Shown in pieces: positions 53,947 to 61,695 of a stretch of DNA of 64,000 nucleotides. A program made the translations under genes and the position numbers. The number at the start of each line of letters is the position of its first letter. Position 1 is the first letter of the stretch. Where the stretch lies: the NCBI GenBank assembly GCA_039030715.1, contig JBCCDU010000010.1, positions 1-64,000 of the forward strand, given 5' to 3'. The notes beneath the pieces were generated by a model. It did not search any database and was not told where the DNA came from. It saw nothing but the letters and a program-made list of their open reading frames with translations. The stretch comes from Thermohalobaculum sp039030715 (GTDB lineage Bacteria > Pseudomonadota > Alphaproteobacteria > Rhodobacterales > Rhodobacteraceae).

Positions 53947-54503
53947 TGGCCGCCAGCCTGGAAGGCGGGTTCGCCGATACCCCGATCGATGCTGCCCACG
54001 CGTTCCGCGCGATCATGACCGCGCTGGCGCGTCCGGGGCAGATCGAGCGGGTGGTTGGCGCTCGACCGCCCGCGCCCCTGTCGGCGGCGGCGGGGGCCGT
54101 TCTGCTGACCCTCTGCGGGCCGGAGACGCCGGTGTTCCTCGCGCCGTCGCACGACAATCAGGCGGTGCGCGGATGGATCGGGTTTTACACCGGCGCGCCC
54201 ATCTCGGAACCCGTCTTGGCAGAGTTCGCCGTCGGGGAGTGGGCGGATCTGCCGCTGGAGCGTTTTCGTGCCGGCACGCCCGACTATCCCGACCGCTCCG
54301 CCACATTGATTGTTGAGATGGAGGCGCTTGCCGCCGAGGGAGTGGTGCTGACCGGGCCGGGGATCGAGAGCGAAGCCCGGCTCTCGTTGCCGGATCGCGC
54401 GGCGTTTCAGGCCAATGCGGCGAACTATCCGCTTGGGCTGGATTTCTTCTTCACCTGCGGGGATCGGATCGCCGGTCTGCCGCGCAGCACGCGGGTCGCC
54501 TGA
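53946..54503 (+). CDS. phnH: C-P lyase subunit PhnH
   Basis: A 185-aa structural subunit of the C-P lyase core. Typical sequences are LEGGFADTPIDAAHAFRAIMTALARPGQI near the start, AAGAVLLTLCGPETPVFL and GPGIESEARLSL, ending ANYPLGLDFFFTCGDRIAGLPRSTRV. Start and stop both overlap neighbours in TGATG junctions (53944-53948 and 54501-54505), indicating coupled translation with phnG and phnI. Confidence 0.95.
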   Translation: MAASLEGGFADTPIDAAHAFRAIMTALARPGQIERVVGARPPAPLSAAAGAVLLTLCGPETPVFLAPSHDNQAVRGWIGFYTGAPISEPVLAEFAVGEWADLPLERFRAGTPDYPDRSATLIVEMEALAAEGVVLTGPGIESEARLSLPDRAAFQANAANYPLGLDFFFTCGDRIAGLPRSTRVA

Positions 54504-55588
54504 TGTATGTCGCTGTCAAGGGCGGCGAGCGCGCCATCGACAACGCCCATGCCTGGCTGGCGGAGGAGCGCAGGGGCGATCCGTCCATTGCCGAACTGAC
54601 ACTGGCTCAGATCCGCGGGCAACTGAGTCTCGCAGTCAACCGGGTGATGGCAGAAGGCTCGCTCTATGACCCCGATTTGGCGGCGCTGGCGATCAAACAG
54701 GCGCGGGGCGATTTGATCGAGGCGATCTTCCTGATCCGCGCCTATCGCACAACGCTGCCACGGTTCGGCGCGACCCTGCCGGTCGAGACCGGCGAGATGG
54801 CTTGCGACCGCCGGATCTCCGCCACCTTCAAGGACGCGCCGGGCGGCCAGGTGCTGGGCCCAACTTTCGACTACACGCACCGGTTGCTGGATTTCAAACT
54901 GGCGGCGGAGGGAGAGGCGCCGCCACCCGCGCCCGACGGACAAGCCTCTCCGGCGCCGACCCCGCATATCATGTCCTTCCTGGAGCGCGAGGAATTGGTC
55001 CAGTCAGAGCAACCGGGGCACGCGACGCCCCCCGATCTGACCCGCGAGCCGATGACCCTGCCCGCCGGGCGCGCCCAGCGCTTGCAGTCGCTGGCGCGGG
55101 GCGACGAGGGGTTCATCCTCGGCCTCGCCTATTCTACCCAGCGCGGCTATGCCCGCAGCCATGCCTTCGTGGCGGAACTGCGCATCGGCACGGTCGCCGT
55201 GGAATGCGAGATCCCGGAACTGGGCTTCAGCATCGAGATCGGCGAGGTCGAGCTGACTGAATGCGAAACCGTCAACCAGTTCAAGGGCTCGAAAACCCAG
55301 CCGCCGCAATTCACCCGCGGCTATGGTCTGGTCTTCGGCATGAGCGAGCGCAAGGCGATCTCGATGGCCCTGGTCGACCGGGCGCTGCGCTGGGAGGAAC
55401 TGGGCGAAGATTTCACCGGCGCGCCCGCCCAGGACGAGGAATTCGTCCTCAGCCATGCCGACAACATCCAGGCGACGGGCTTTCTGGAGCATATCAAGCT
55501 GCCCCACTATGTCGATTTCCAGTCAGAACTGGAACTGATCCGCAACCTGCGCGCCGAGGCGATGGCAGCCCAAGAGGCGGCGGAATGA
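54503..55588 (+). CDS. phnI: C-P lyase subunit PhnI
   Basis: A 361-aa nucleosidase subunit that removes adenine and helps attach phosphonate to the ribose of ATP. Landmarks are MYVAVKGGERAIDNAHAWLAEERRG, ISATFKDAPGGQVLGPTFDYTHRLLDF, FILGLAYSTQRGYARSHAFVAELRIG and the C-terminal FVLSHADNIQATGFLEHIKLPHYVDFQSELELI. It overlaps phnH (TGATG) and the small following ORF (ATGA). No lesion is visible. Confidence 0.95.
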   Translation: MYVAVKGGERAIDNAHAWLAEERRGDPSIAELTLAQIRGQLSLAVNRVMAEGSLYDPDLAALAIKQARGDLIEAIFLIRAYRTTLPRFGATLPVETGEMACDRRISATFKDAPGGQVLGPTFDYTHRLLDFKLAAEGEAPPPAPDGQASPAPTPHIMSFLEREELVQSEQPGHATPPDLTREPMTLPAGRAQRLQSLARGDEGFILGLAYSTQRGYARSHAFVAELRIGTVAVECEIPELGFSIEIGEVELTECETVNQFKGSKTQPPQFTRGYGLVFGMSERKAISMALVDRALRWEELGEDFTGAPAQDEEFVLSHADNIQATGFLEHIKLPHYVDFQSELELIRNLRAEAMAAQEAAE

Positions 55589-55929
55589 CTGGCGACAGCA
55601 GCGGCGCAGACCTCACTTTGTTCAAGCTGTTGGTCGATATGGGCAACCAGCCGGGTGCGTCTGCCTTGCTGTTCCATCCTGCTGATGACCAAAATTCCGA
55701 TAGCTTTTGGGCAACCGCGTGTGTCTGCGCGCCAAACGCCAAGGCTGCCCGATCGTCTCTCGAGATCTTCGTGACTTCGAACGGTGCGATACTCAACGAA
55801 ATCGCTGAGATCGGTCCCATCGAGGACGCCGAAGACCTTCCCGATGATCCGTGCATGGCCGTGGCGTTGGAGGCCGCCGCATATCGCCCGTCAAGACCGG
55901 TGTTCGGGACCCGCGCGTACTATGGCTGA
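55585..55929 (+). CDS. Uncharacterised 114-aa ORF inside the phn operon
   Basis: I do not recognise this protein. Its ATG overlaps the phnI stop (ATGA), which argues that it is translated as part of the phn operon. The product is soluble, acidic in its second half (IAEIGPIEDAEDLPDDPCMAV), and contains KLLVDMGNQPGASALLFHP and WATACVCAPNAKAARSSLEIF. It shows no signal peptide, membrane helix or catalytic motif. Base composition is less GC-rich than phnI, suggesting a later arrival. phnI is normally followed directly by phnJ, so this is an added gene or a remnant. Confidence 0.6.
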   Translation: MTGDSSGADLTLFKLLVDMGNQPGASALLFHPADDQNSDSFWATACVCAPNAKAARSSLEIFVTSNGAILNEIAEIGPIEDAEDLPDDPCMAVALEAAAYRPSRPVFGTRAYYG

Positions 55930-56014
55930 GCAACGCTGCAACATATCCTGCAGAACCGAGCCCGCGCTCATCGGCCGGTTCGTCCGCCTGTGGTCACCTG
56001 AGCGGTGGGCGATT

Positions 56015-56200
56015 TCATTCGCCCCCGCCGCCGCCATCTCCACCATCTGGGCCGGAGCCGTCGCCCCAATAGGTGCCGGTCGATCCGGCATCTTCTTTTC
56101 TTTGGCGCCGTCTCTCGATGTTCAGTCTCACGATCAGGATCACAAAGCCCAGCATCATCGCGGCGCCGATGCCGAAGAGGATGTAGAGAAACCAATTCAC
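56015..56200 (-). CDS. Small single-span membrane protein, antisense within the phn operon
   Basis: A 61-aa protein encoded opposite to the phn genes. It has one N-terminal membrane helix (MNWFLYILFGIGAAMMLGFVILIV), a basic juxtamembrane stretch (RLNIERRRQRKED) and a Gly/Asp-rich tail (GDGSGPDGGDGGGGGE). Short proteins of this form (one helix, RRRQR, STGTYWGDG, Gly-rich end) are common and unnamed in Rhodobacterales. It fills most of the 293-nt gap between the 114-aa ORF and phnJ. Function unknown. Confidence 0.65.
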   Translation of the reverse strand: MNWFLYILFGIGAAMMLGFVILIVRLNIERRRQRKEDAGSTGTYWGDGSGPDGGDGGGGGE

Positions 56201-56222
56201 GCCCCATACTCCCGTGGCGCAA

Positions 56223-57092
56223 ATGTCTGACTACAATTTTGCATATCTCGACGAGCAGACCAAGCGGATGATCCGGCGCGCGATCCTGAAGGGGCTGGCG
56301 ATCCCCGGCTATCAGGTGCCGTTCGCCAGCCGCGAGATGCCGATGCCCTATGGCTGGGGGACGGGGGGCGTTCAGGTGACCGCCTCGATCCTGACGCCCG
56401 ATGATGTGCTCAAGGTGATCGATCAGGGGGCGGATGACACGACCAATGCCGTCTCGATCCGCCGCTTCTTCGCCAAGACGGCGGGTGTCGGGGTGACCGA
56501 GGCGACGGGGGATGCCAGCGTCATCCAGACCCGCCACCGCATTCCGGAGCAGCCGCTGACCCGCGACCAGATCCTGGTCTATCAGGTGCCGATCCCGGAG
56601 CCCCTGCGGTTCCTCGAGCCGCGCGAGACCGAGACCCGCAAGATGCATGGGCTGGAGGAGTATGGGCTGATGCATGTGAAGCTCTACGAGGACATCTCGG
56701 CCCATGGCGAGATCTCGACGGCCTATGCCTATCCGGTGAAGGTCGAGGGGCGCTATGTCATGGATCCCTCGCCGATCCCGAAATTCGACAATCCCAAGAT
56801 GGAGATGCCGGCGATCCAGCTCTTCGGCGCGGGGCGCGAGCAGCGGATCTATGCCCTGCCGCCGCATACCAGGGTGGTGAGCCTGGATTTCGAGGATTAC
56901 CCCTTCGAGCCGTTGCGCGCGGATGGGGTCTGCGCGCTTTGCGGGGCCGATGGCAGTTATCTGGACGAGGTCATCGTGGATGACCGGGGCGGACGGATGT
57001 TCGTCTGCTCGGACACCGATTACTGCAACAGACGGCGCGCGGCGGCTCCTGATAGTGATGACGCCTCACCACAAGGGCAGGCTCCGAAATGA
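56223..57092 (+). CDS. phnJ: Alpha-D-ribose 1-methylphosphonate 5-phosphate C-P lyase PhnJ
   Basis: The radical-SAM enzyme that breaks the carbon-phosphorus bond. The 289-aa product has SDYNFAYLDEQTKRMIRRAILKGLAIPGYQVPF at the start and the full cysteine set near the C-terminus: Cys237, Cys240 and Cys262 for the 4Fe-4S cluster and Cys268 as the likely thiyl-radical residue (CALCGADGSYLDEVIVDD to FVCSDTDYC). The ATG at 56223 fits the family start; a GTG three codons earlier is possible. It is separated from phnI and from phnK by inserted small genes. Confidence 0.95.
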   Translation: MSDYNFAYLDEQTKRMIRRAILKGLAIPGYQVPFASREMPMPYGWGTGGVQVTASILTPDDVLKVIDQGADDTTNAVSIRRFFAKTAGVGVTEATGDASVIQTRHRIPEQPLTRDQILVYQVPIPEPLRFLEPRETETRKMHGLEEYGLMHVKLYEDISAHGEISTAYAYPVKVEGRYVMDPSPIPKFDNPKMEMPAIQLFGAGREQRIYALPPHTRVVSLDFEDYPFEPLRADGVCALCGADGSYLDEVIVDDRGGRMFVCSDTDYCNRRRAAAPDSDDASPQGQAPK

Positions 57093-57097
57093 GGACC

Positions 57098-57322
57098 TCA
57101 CTTAAACAGTCGCCTGAGTATGCTCCAAAAGCTTGTAGTGGATCGGCTATAGTCGCGATTGTAGGCTGCTTTCTTAGGGTTGGTCAGCCATCCCAATCCA
57201 CGAGGCGCCTTGAGCCCCATATTATGCCGAACCACTCGCTTCATCGGATGTGCGAGCGGCAAGACTTTTTTGATGCTTGGTTTGCGAACACCAAAACCCA
57301 AAGGCGATCTACGTCGGGGCAT
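57098..57322 (-). CDS. Small basic protein, antisense between phnJ and phnK
   Basis: A 74-aa very basic protein (MPRRRSPLGFGVRKPSIKK at the start, then MGLKAPRGLGWLTNPKKAAYNRDYSRS). The KAPRG-GWLTNPKKAAYNR core is a pattern I associate with unnamed small proteins found on mobile DNA, but I cannot name a function. The ATG at 57322 has an AAAGGA site; a longer frame to 57412 would overlap phnK. The segment 57093-57386 is visibly more AT-rich than the phn genes around it, which fits insertion by transfer. Confidence 0.6.
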   Translation of the reverse strand: MPRRRSPLGFGVRKPSIKKVLPLAHPMKRVVRHNMGLKAPRGLGWLTNPKKAAYNRDYSRSTTSFWSILRRLFK

Positions 57323-57386
57323 GATAATCCTTTCGTCAATCAAGATGACCAATGCCTGCCAATCAATCCAGGCTTGAGGTGAGATC

Positions 57387-58157
57387 ATGACGCCTCTTCT
57401 AAGGGCTTGCAATGTAACAAAACGCTATGGTGCGCGGATCGGGTGTGTGGATGTGACCTTCGATTTGTACCCCGGCGAGGTGCTTGGCGTCGTCGGTGAA
57501 AGCGGGTCGGGCAAGTCGACCCTGCTCGGCTGTCTCGCCGGGCAGATTGCGCCTGACCGGGGCGAGGTGATCTTCGACACCCGCGCTGAGGGGCCGCGCG
57601 ATACGCTGACCATGTCCGAGCCTGAACGCCGCATGCTGGCGCGCACCGATTGGGCCTTTGTCCATCAGAACCCGCGCGACGGGCTGCGGATGGGCGTCTC
57701 GGCCGGCGGCAATATCGGCGAGCGGCTGATGGCGGTCGGCACGCGCCATTATGGCGAGATCCGGGGGAACGCGGTGGATTGGCTGGGCCAGGTCGAGATC
57801 GCGGAGGACCGGATCGATGACCGTCCTTCGGCCTTCTCTGGCGGTATGCAGCAGCGCCTTCAGATCGCGCGTAATCTGGTGACTAGGCCAAGGCTGATCT
57901 TCATGGACGAGCCGACGGGGGGCCTGGATGTCAGCGTGCAGGCCAGGTTACTGGATCTCTTGCGCGGCTTGGTGCGCGGCATGGGGCTGAGCGCGATCAT
58001 CGTCACCCATGACCTGGCTGTCGTGCGGCTGCTGGCGGACCGGTTGATCGTGATGAAGCAGGGGCGGGTCGTGGAAAGCGGCCTGACCGATCAGGTGCTT
58101 GACGACCCGCAGCATGGCTATACCCAACTGCTGGTCGCCTCGGTTTTGCAGGTGTGA
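57387..58157 (+). CDS. phnK: Phosphonate C-P lyase system ATP-binding protein PhnK
   Basis: A 256-aa ABC-type ATPase that docks on the C-P lyase core rather than on a membrane permease. Walker A is GESGSGKST (residues 37-45), the Q-loop is FVHQNPRDGLRM, the signature is FSGGMQQRLQIARNL, and Walker B is LIFMDEPTGGLDVSVQ, followed by the switch His in VTHDLAVV. The family-specific start LLRACNVTKRYGARIGC is present. It resumes the phn operon after the antisense insertion; phnL follows after 2 nt. Confidence 0.95.
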   Translation: MTPLLRACNVTKRYGARIGCVDVTFDLYPGEVLGVVGESGSGKSTLLGCLAGQIAPDRGEVIFDTRAEGPRDTLTMSEPERRMLARTDWAFVHQNPRDGLRMGVSAGGNIGERLMAVGTRHYGEIRGNAVDWLGQVEIAEDRIDDRPSAFSGGMQQRLQIARNLVTRPRLIFMDEPTGGLDVSVQARLLDLLRGLVRGMGLSAIIVTHDLAVVRLLADRLIVMKQGRVVESGLTDQVLDDPQHGYTQLLVASVLQV

Positions 58158-58159
58158 GC

Positions 58160-58843
58160 ATGATCTCCGTCGAAAACGTCACGAAGTCCTTCACACTGCA
58201 CAATCAGGGGGGCGCGGTGATCCCGGTCCTTGCGGGGGCGAGCCTGCAGGTGATGCCCGGCGCATGCGCGGCGCTGGTCGGCGCTTCGGGGTCGGGCAAG
58301 TCGACCCTGATGCGGATGATCTATGGCAACTATCTCTGCAGCGGGGGTGAGATCCGCGTGGGCGATGTCGTTGTCTCCGCCGCGACGCCGCATCAGATCC
58401 TGGCGCTGCGGCGCCAGACGCTCGGCTATGTCAGCCAGTTCCTGCGCGTCGTGCCCCGGGTTGCGACCCGCGATGTGGTGGCGGAACCGCTGCTGGCGAA
58501 TGGCGTCGTCGAGGAGGTGGCTTTGGCGTGCGCCGAGGCGATGCTGACCCGTTTGCGCATTCCCGAACGGCTGTGGTCCCTTAGCCCCACGACATTTTCG
58601 GGGGGCGAGCAGCAGCGGGTGAACATCGCCCGTGGCTTCATCCATAACTATGCCGTCTTGCTTCTGGACGAACCGACCGCCAGCTTGGACCCCGCCAACC
58701 GCGACACCGTGCTGTCCCTGATCGAGGAGGCCAAGACCCGCGGGGCGGCCATCCTGGGCATCTTCCATGACGCGGCCGCGCGCGACCGGGTCTGCGATCA
58801 AGAAATCGATGCAACCGGGTTTGGCGCGGTGGGCGCGCCATGA
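58160..58843 (+). CDS. phnL: Phosphonate C-P lyase system protein PhnL
   Basis: A 227-aa ABC-type ATPase needed with PhnGHI for formation of the phosphonate-ribose triphosphate. Walker A is GASGSGKST, the signature is FSGGEQQRVNIARGF, Walker B is VLLLDEPTASLD, and the switch His is GIFHDAAARD. The ATG at 58160 is preferred over an overlapping GTG at 58154. Its stop overlaps phnN (ATGA). Confidence 0.95.
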   Translation: MISVENVTKSFTLHNQGGAVIPVLAGASLQVMPGACAALVGASGSGKSTLMRMIYGNYLCSGGEIRVGDVVVSAATPHQILALRRQTLGYVSQFLRVVPRVATRDVVAEPLLANGVVEEVALACAEAMLTRLRIPERLWSLSPTTFSGGEQQRVNIARGFIHNYAVLLLDEPTASLDPANRDTVLSLIEEAKTRGAAILGIFHDAAARDRVCDQEIDATGFGAVGAP

Positions 58844-59388
58844 GCGGGCGCTTCATCGCGGTGGTCGGCCCCTCGGGCGTCGGCAAGGACAGTGTGATGC
58901 GGGCGCTGGCGGCGGAGGAGCCACGACTGCATCTGACCCGGCGCATCATCACCCGACCAGCCGATGCAGGCGGCGAGAACCACCGTGCGGTCACTGTGGC
59001 CGAGTTCGAGAAGCTGCGCGCCGAGGGGGCCTTCGCGCTCGCCTGGTCGGCGCATGGTCATGCCTACGCCATTCCAGCCAGCGTCGATCATGTGCTGGGC
59101 AATGGCCAAGACCTCTTGGCCAACCTGTCGCGCGGGGCGCTGGTTGAAGCCCGTGCAAGGTTTCGGCGGGTGGAGGTGCTGTGGCTCAGCGCCCGGGCGG
59201 AGGTTCTGGCCGCCCGCCTCGCCGAACGGGGTCGCGAAAGCCGCGAGCAGATCGCCGGTCGCCTGGCCCGCAACGTCGAAGCCAAGCGCGATGCCGGCGC
59301 CATCGCCCTCGACAACAGTGGCTGCCTGGCCCATACGGTGGCCCGTGCCAGGGCGGCGCTTTACCCCGATATGGCGAGGGACGGCTGA
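58840..59388 (+). CDS. phnN: Ribose 1,5-bisphosphokinase PhnN
   Basis: A 182-aa guanylate-kinase-like enzyme that phosphorylates ribose 1,5-bisphosphate to PRPP, recycling the ribose left after C-P cleavage. The P-loop is VVGPSGVGKDSVM at the N-terminus. Further landmarks are RRIITRPADAGGENHRAVT and FALAWSAHGHAYAIPASVD, with RGALVEARARF and the Arg-rich lid RLAERGRESREQIAGRLAR. It overlaps phnL by ATGA and phnM by TGATG. Confidence 0.94.
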   Translation: MSGRFIAVVGPSGVGKDSVMRALAAEEPRLHLTRRIITRPADAGGENHRAVTVAEFEKLRAEGAFALAWSAHGHAYAIPASVDHVLGNGQDLLANLSRGALVEARARFRRVEVLWLSARAEVLAARLAERGRESREQIAGRLARNVEAKRDAGAIALDNSGCLAHTVARARAALYPDMARDG

Positions 59389-60515
59389 TGGAAACGATCC
59401 TCGCCAATGCCAAGCTGATTTTGCCGGAAGAGATCGTTTATGGCAGTTTGCGCCTCGAAAACGGGCTGATCGCGGATATGGCAACCGGCGCGTCAGTGCC
59501 GAAAGGCGCCGTGGATTGCGATGGCGATTATCTCGCGCCCGGTCTTATCGAACTGCACACCGACAATCTGGAGCGGCATATGACGCCGCGCCCGAGGGTC
59601 GACTGGCCGCATCGCGCCGCCATCGTCGCTCATGACCGGGAACTGGCGGGGACTGGGATCACCACGGTTTTCGATGCGATCCGCGTGGGCTCGATCACCT
59701 CGCAGAGGCCCGAAAGGTTCCGTCGATACGCCCGGCCGATGGCGGACGAGATCCTGGCGATGCGCCGCGCGGGTGCCCTTAGGATCAGCCATCACATTCA
59801 CTTGCGGGCCGAGCTCTGCTCGGAAACGCTGGTCGAGGAACTGGCCGAGTTCGGGCCGCAGGATCGCGTGGGCATCGTCTCGCTGATGGACCATACGCCG
59901 GGGCAGCGACAGTTCCGCGACATCGCGAAGTTCGAGGATTATGTCTGCGGGCGCAACGGCATGCCGCGCGATGGTTTTCCGGCCTATGTCGCCTTTCTGC
60001 ACGACCTGCAGGCACGGGTAAGAGGCCCTTTCCAACAGGCTGCGGTGGAGGCCGCGGCGCGTATGGGGGCTGTGCTTGCCAGCCATGATGACACGACGCC
60101 CGATCACGTGGCGCAGAGCGCGGCGAATGGCGTGTCGATCGCGGAATTTCCGACGACCCGCGAGGCGGCGCAAGCCTGCGGTCAGGCCGGGATCGCGACA
60201 ATGATGGGTGCGCCCAATCTGGTGCGCGGCGCCTCGCATTCCGGCAATGTCGCGGCTGCGGATCTGGCCCAGATCGATTGTCTGGATATCCTCTCGTCGG
60301 ACTACATCCCAGCGGCGCTTCTGATGGGTGCTGTGCGCCTGGGTGATGTCTGGGGCAACCTGGCTCGCGGCATGGCCACCGTGACCGTGGCTCCGGCGGA
60401 GCGGGTTGCGTTGCGCGATCGTGGCAGGCTGCAGATCGGACTACGCGCCGATGTTATCCGTTTCGCTTGTCTCTCCGGCCAACCGCTGATCCGTGAAGTC
60501 TGGTGTTGCGGTTGA
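59388..60515 (+). CDS. phnM: Alpha-D-ribose 1-methylphosphonate 5-triphosphate diphosphatase PhnM
   Basis: A 375-aa amidohydrolase-fold enzyme that releases pyrophosphate from the phosphonate-ribose triphosphate, making the PhnJ substrate. Landmarks are DYLAPGLIELHTDNLERHMTPRP (metal-binding), DRELAGTGITTVFDAIRVGS, RISHHIHLRAELCSE, VSLMDHTPGQRQFRD, LASHDDTTPDHVAQSAANG and DILSSDYIPAALLMGAV. It is the last gene of the operon in this window. PhnCDE transport genes and PhnP are not present nearby. Confidence 0.95.
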   Translation: METILANAKLILPEEIVYGSLRLENGLIADMATGASVPKGAVDCDGDYLAPGLIELHTDNLERHMTPRPRVDWPHRAAIVAHDRELAGTGITTVFDAIRVGSITSQRPERFRRYARPMADEILAMRRAGALRISHHIHLRAELCSETLVEELAEFGPQDRVGIVSLMDHTPGQRQFRDIAKFEDYVCGRNGMPRDGFPAYVAFLHDLQARVRGPFQQAAVEAAARMGAVLASHDDTTPDHVAQSAANGVSIAEFPTTREAAQACGQAGIATMMGAPNLVRGASHSGNVAAADLAQIDCLDILSSDYIPAALLMGAVRLGDVWGNLARGMATVTVAPAERVALRDRGRLQIGLRADVIRFACLSGQPLIREVWCCG

Positions 60516-60577
60516 TCCGGTTCTGGCCGAACGTCTCAACAAGGACCCCTGCAGGGCCAGCCATCATGCGTAACGGC

Positions 60578-60684
60578 GCGGAGCGGGGAACCAGGCGGCC
60601 ATCTGCGTGCAGGCACGCAGGGGAGATGCGTGCATCTCCCGCCCGTTCGTAGAACGGGTATGGCCGCCTGGTTCCCCGCTCCGC
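60578..60684. repeat. Four-way-junction palindrome (25-bp stem enclosing three hairpins)
   Basis: Arms at 60578-60602 and 60660-60684 are perfect 25-nt inverted repeats. The 57 nt between them fold into three further perfect hairpins laid end to end: 60603-60620 (8-bp stem, 2-nt loop), 60621-60640 (9-bp stem, 2-nt loop) and 60642-60658 (7-bp stem CCCGTTC/GAACGGG, 3-nt loop). Only two bases lie outside stems and loops, and these could pair as G-T. The result is a nearly fully paired cloverleaf, or cruciform in DNA. The first two hairpins share TGCGTGCA. It sits between convergent phnM (ends 60515) and the aldo/keto reductase (ends 60724). Roles could include bidirectional termination, a structured RNA or a mobile palindromic element. 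Confidence 0.85.
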
Positions 60685-60723
60685 AGGTTCTGCTCCACGG
60701 CTGGCGGCAGGAGCCGCTAGCGG

Positions 60724-61695
60724 TTAGCCTTGCTCTTCCAGGCGATCCGTTGCGGGGGGAGGCGATGGGGAGAGTGCCGCGATCCTCGCGTGGAGATCTC
60801 CGGACATCTCGATCTCAGCTGCCGCCAGCGACGGCCGCAACTGCTCGAGCGATCTTGCCCCGATGATCGGGCAGGTGACCGCCGGATGCGCCGCCGCCCA
60901 TGCCACGGCGAGGCTGACCGGATGGTGGCCCAGATCCGCTGCCAGTGCCGTAAACTTGCCCGCGACCTCCAGCATCCAGTCCGGAGCGTAGCGTGCGCTG
61001 TATTCCGGGTTCTCGAGGATCCGCCCGGCATCGGGCGCCTCGCCTGGCCCGTATTTGCCGCTCAGCAGACCGCCGCCGACCGGGGAATAGGATATAACAC
61101 CCAGCCCCTCGCTCTCGGCCATCGGCAGGATCTCCACTTCGGCCTGGCGTTTGACCAGGGAATACATCGGCTGGATGACGTCGATCCGGCTCCAGCTTTG
61201 CCTCTCGGCAATCCCCAGCGCCTTGGCGAATTGCCAGGCGGCCCAGTTCGACGCGCCAAGATAGAGGACCTTGCCGCAGCGCACCAGGTCCTCCGCCTCG
61301 CGCAGGGTCTCCTCCAGCGGGGTCATCGGGTCCCAGCGGTGAAAGAAGAACACATCCAGCCGGTCGGTGCCGAGGCGTTTCAGGGATTTCTCCACCTCCG
61401 CCACCATATGGCGCCGGCTGTTGCCGCGGTCGAGTCCCGTCGGCCCGGTGACATGCCCGGATTTGGAGGTGAGGATCAGCTCGTCCCGATGGCCTGCGGT
61501 CAGGCGGCCCAGGATCTCCTCGGCGCGGCCCTTGTTATAGGCATTTGCGCAGTCGAAGAAATTGATCCCGGCGTCCCGGCAGGCGGCGAACATCGCTTTC
61601 GCCTCGGCCTCGTCCGCGTCGCCGCCATAGGACATGGTGCCGGCACAGAGCGCCGAGACCTCGACGCCCGTGCGCCCCAGATATGTTGTCTTCAT
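60724..61695 (-). CDS. Aldo/keto reductase
   Basis: A 323-aa NADPH-dependent TIM-barrel reductase of the AKR type. It begins MKTTYLGRTGVEVSALCAGTMSYGG. The catalytic tetrad positions can be seen: Asp and Tyr in FFDCANAYNKGRAEEILG, Lys in LILTSKSGH and His in VFFFHRWDP. The cofactor region is SYSPVGGGLLSGKY, and the C-terminal region is CPIIGARSLEQLRPSLAA. The start overlaps the stop of the Rieske oxygenase gene (ATGA), so the two are coupled; it may reduce the aldehyde or ketone formed by the oxygenase. Confidence 0.9.
   Translation of the reverse strand: MKTTYLGRTGVEVSALCAGTMSYGGDADEAEAKAMFAACRDAGINFFDCANAYNKGRAEEILGRLTAGHRDELILTSKSGHVTGPTGLDRGNSRRHMVAEVEKSLKRLGTDRLDVFFFHRWDPMTPLEETLREAEDLVRCGKVLYLGASNWAAWQFAKALGIAERQSWSRIDVIQPMYSLVKRQAEVEILPMAESEGLGVISYSPVGGGLLSGKYGPGEAPDAGRILENPEYSARYAPDWMLEVAGKFTALAADLGHHPVSLAVAWAAAHPAVTCPIIGARSLEQLRPSLAAAEIEMSGDLHARIAALSPSPPPATDRLEEQG

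Noticed and set aside
60578..60684. tRNA gene suggested by the cloverleaf shape
   Set aside because: The stem lengths (25, 8, 9, 7), 2-3-nt loops and absence of TPsiC, anticodon and CCA features rule out a tRNA.
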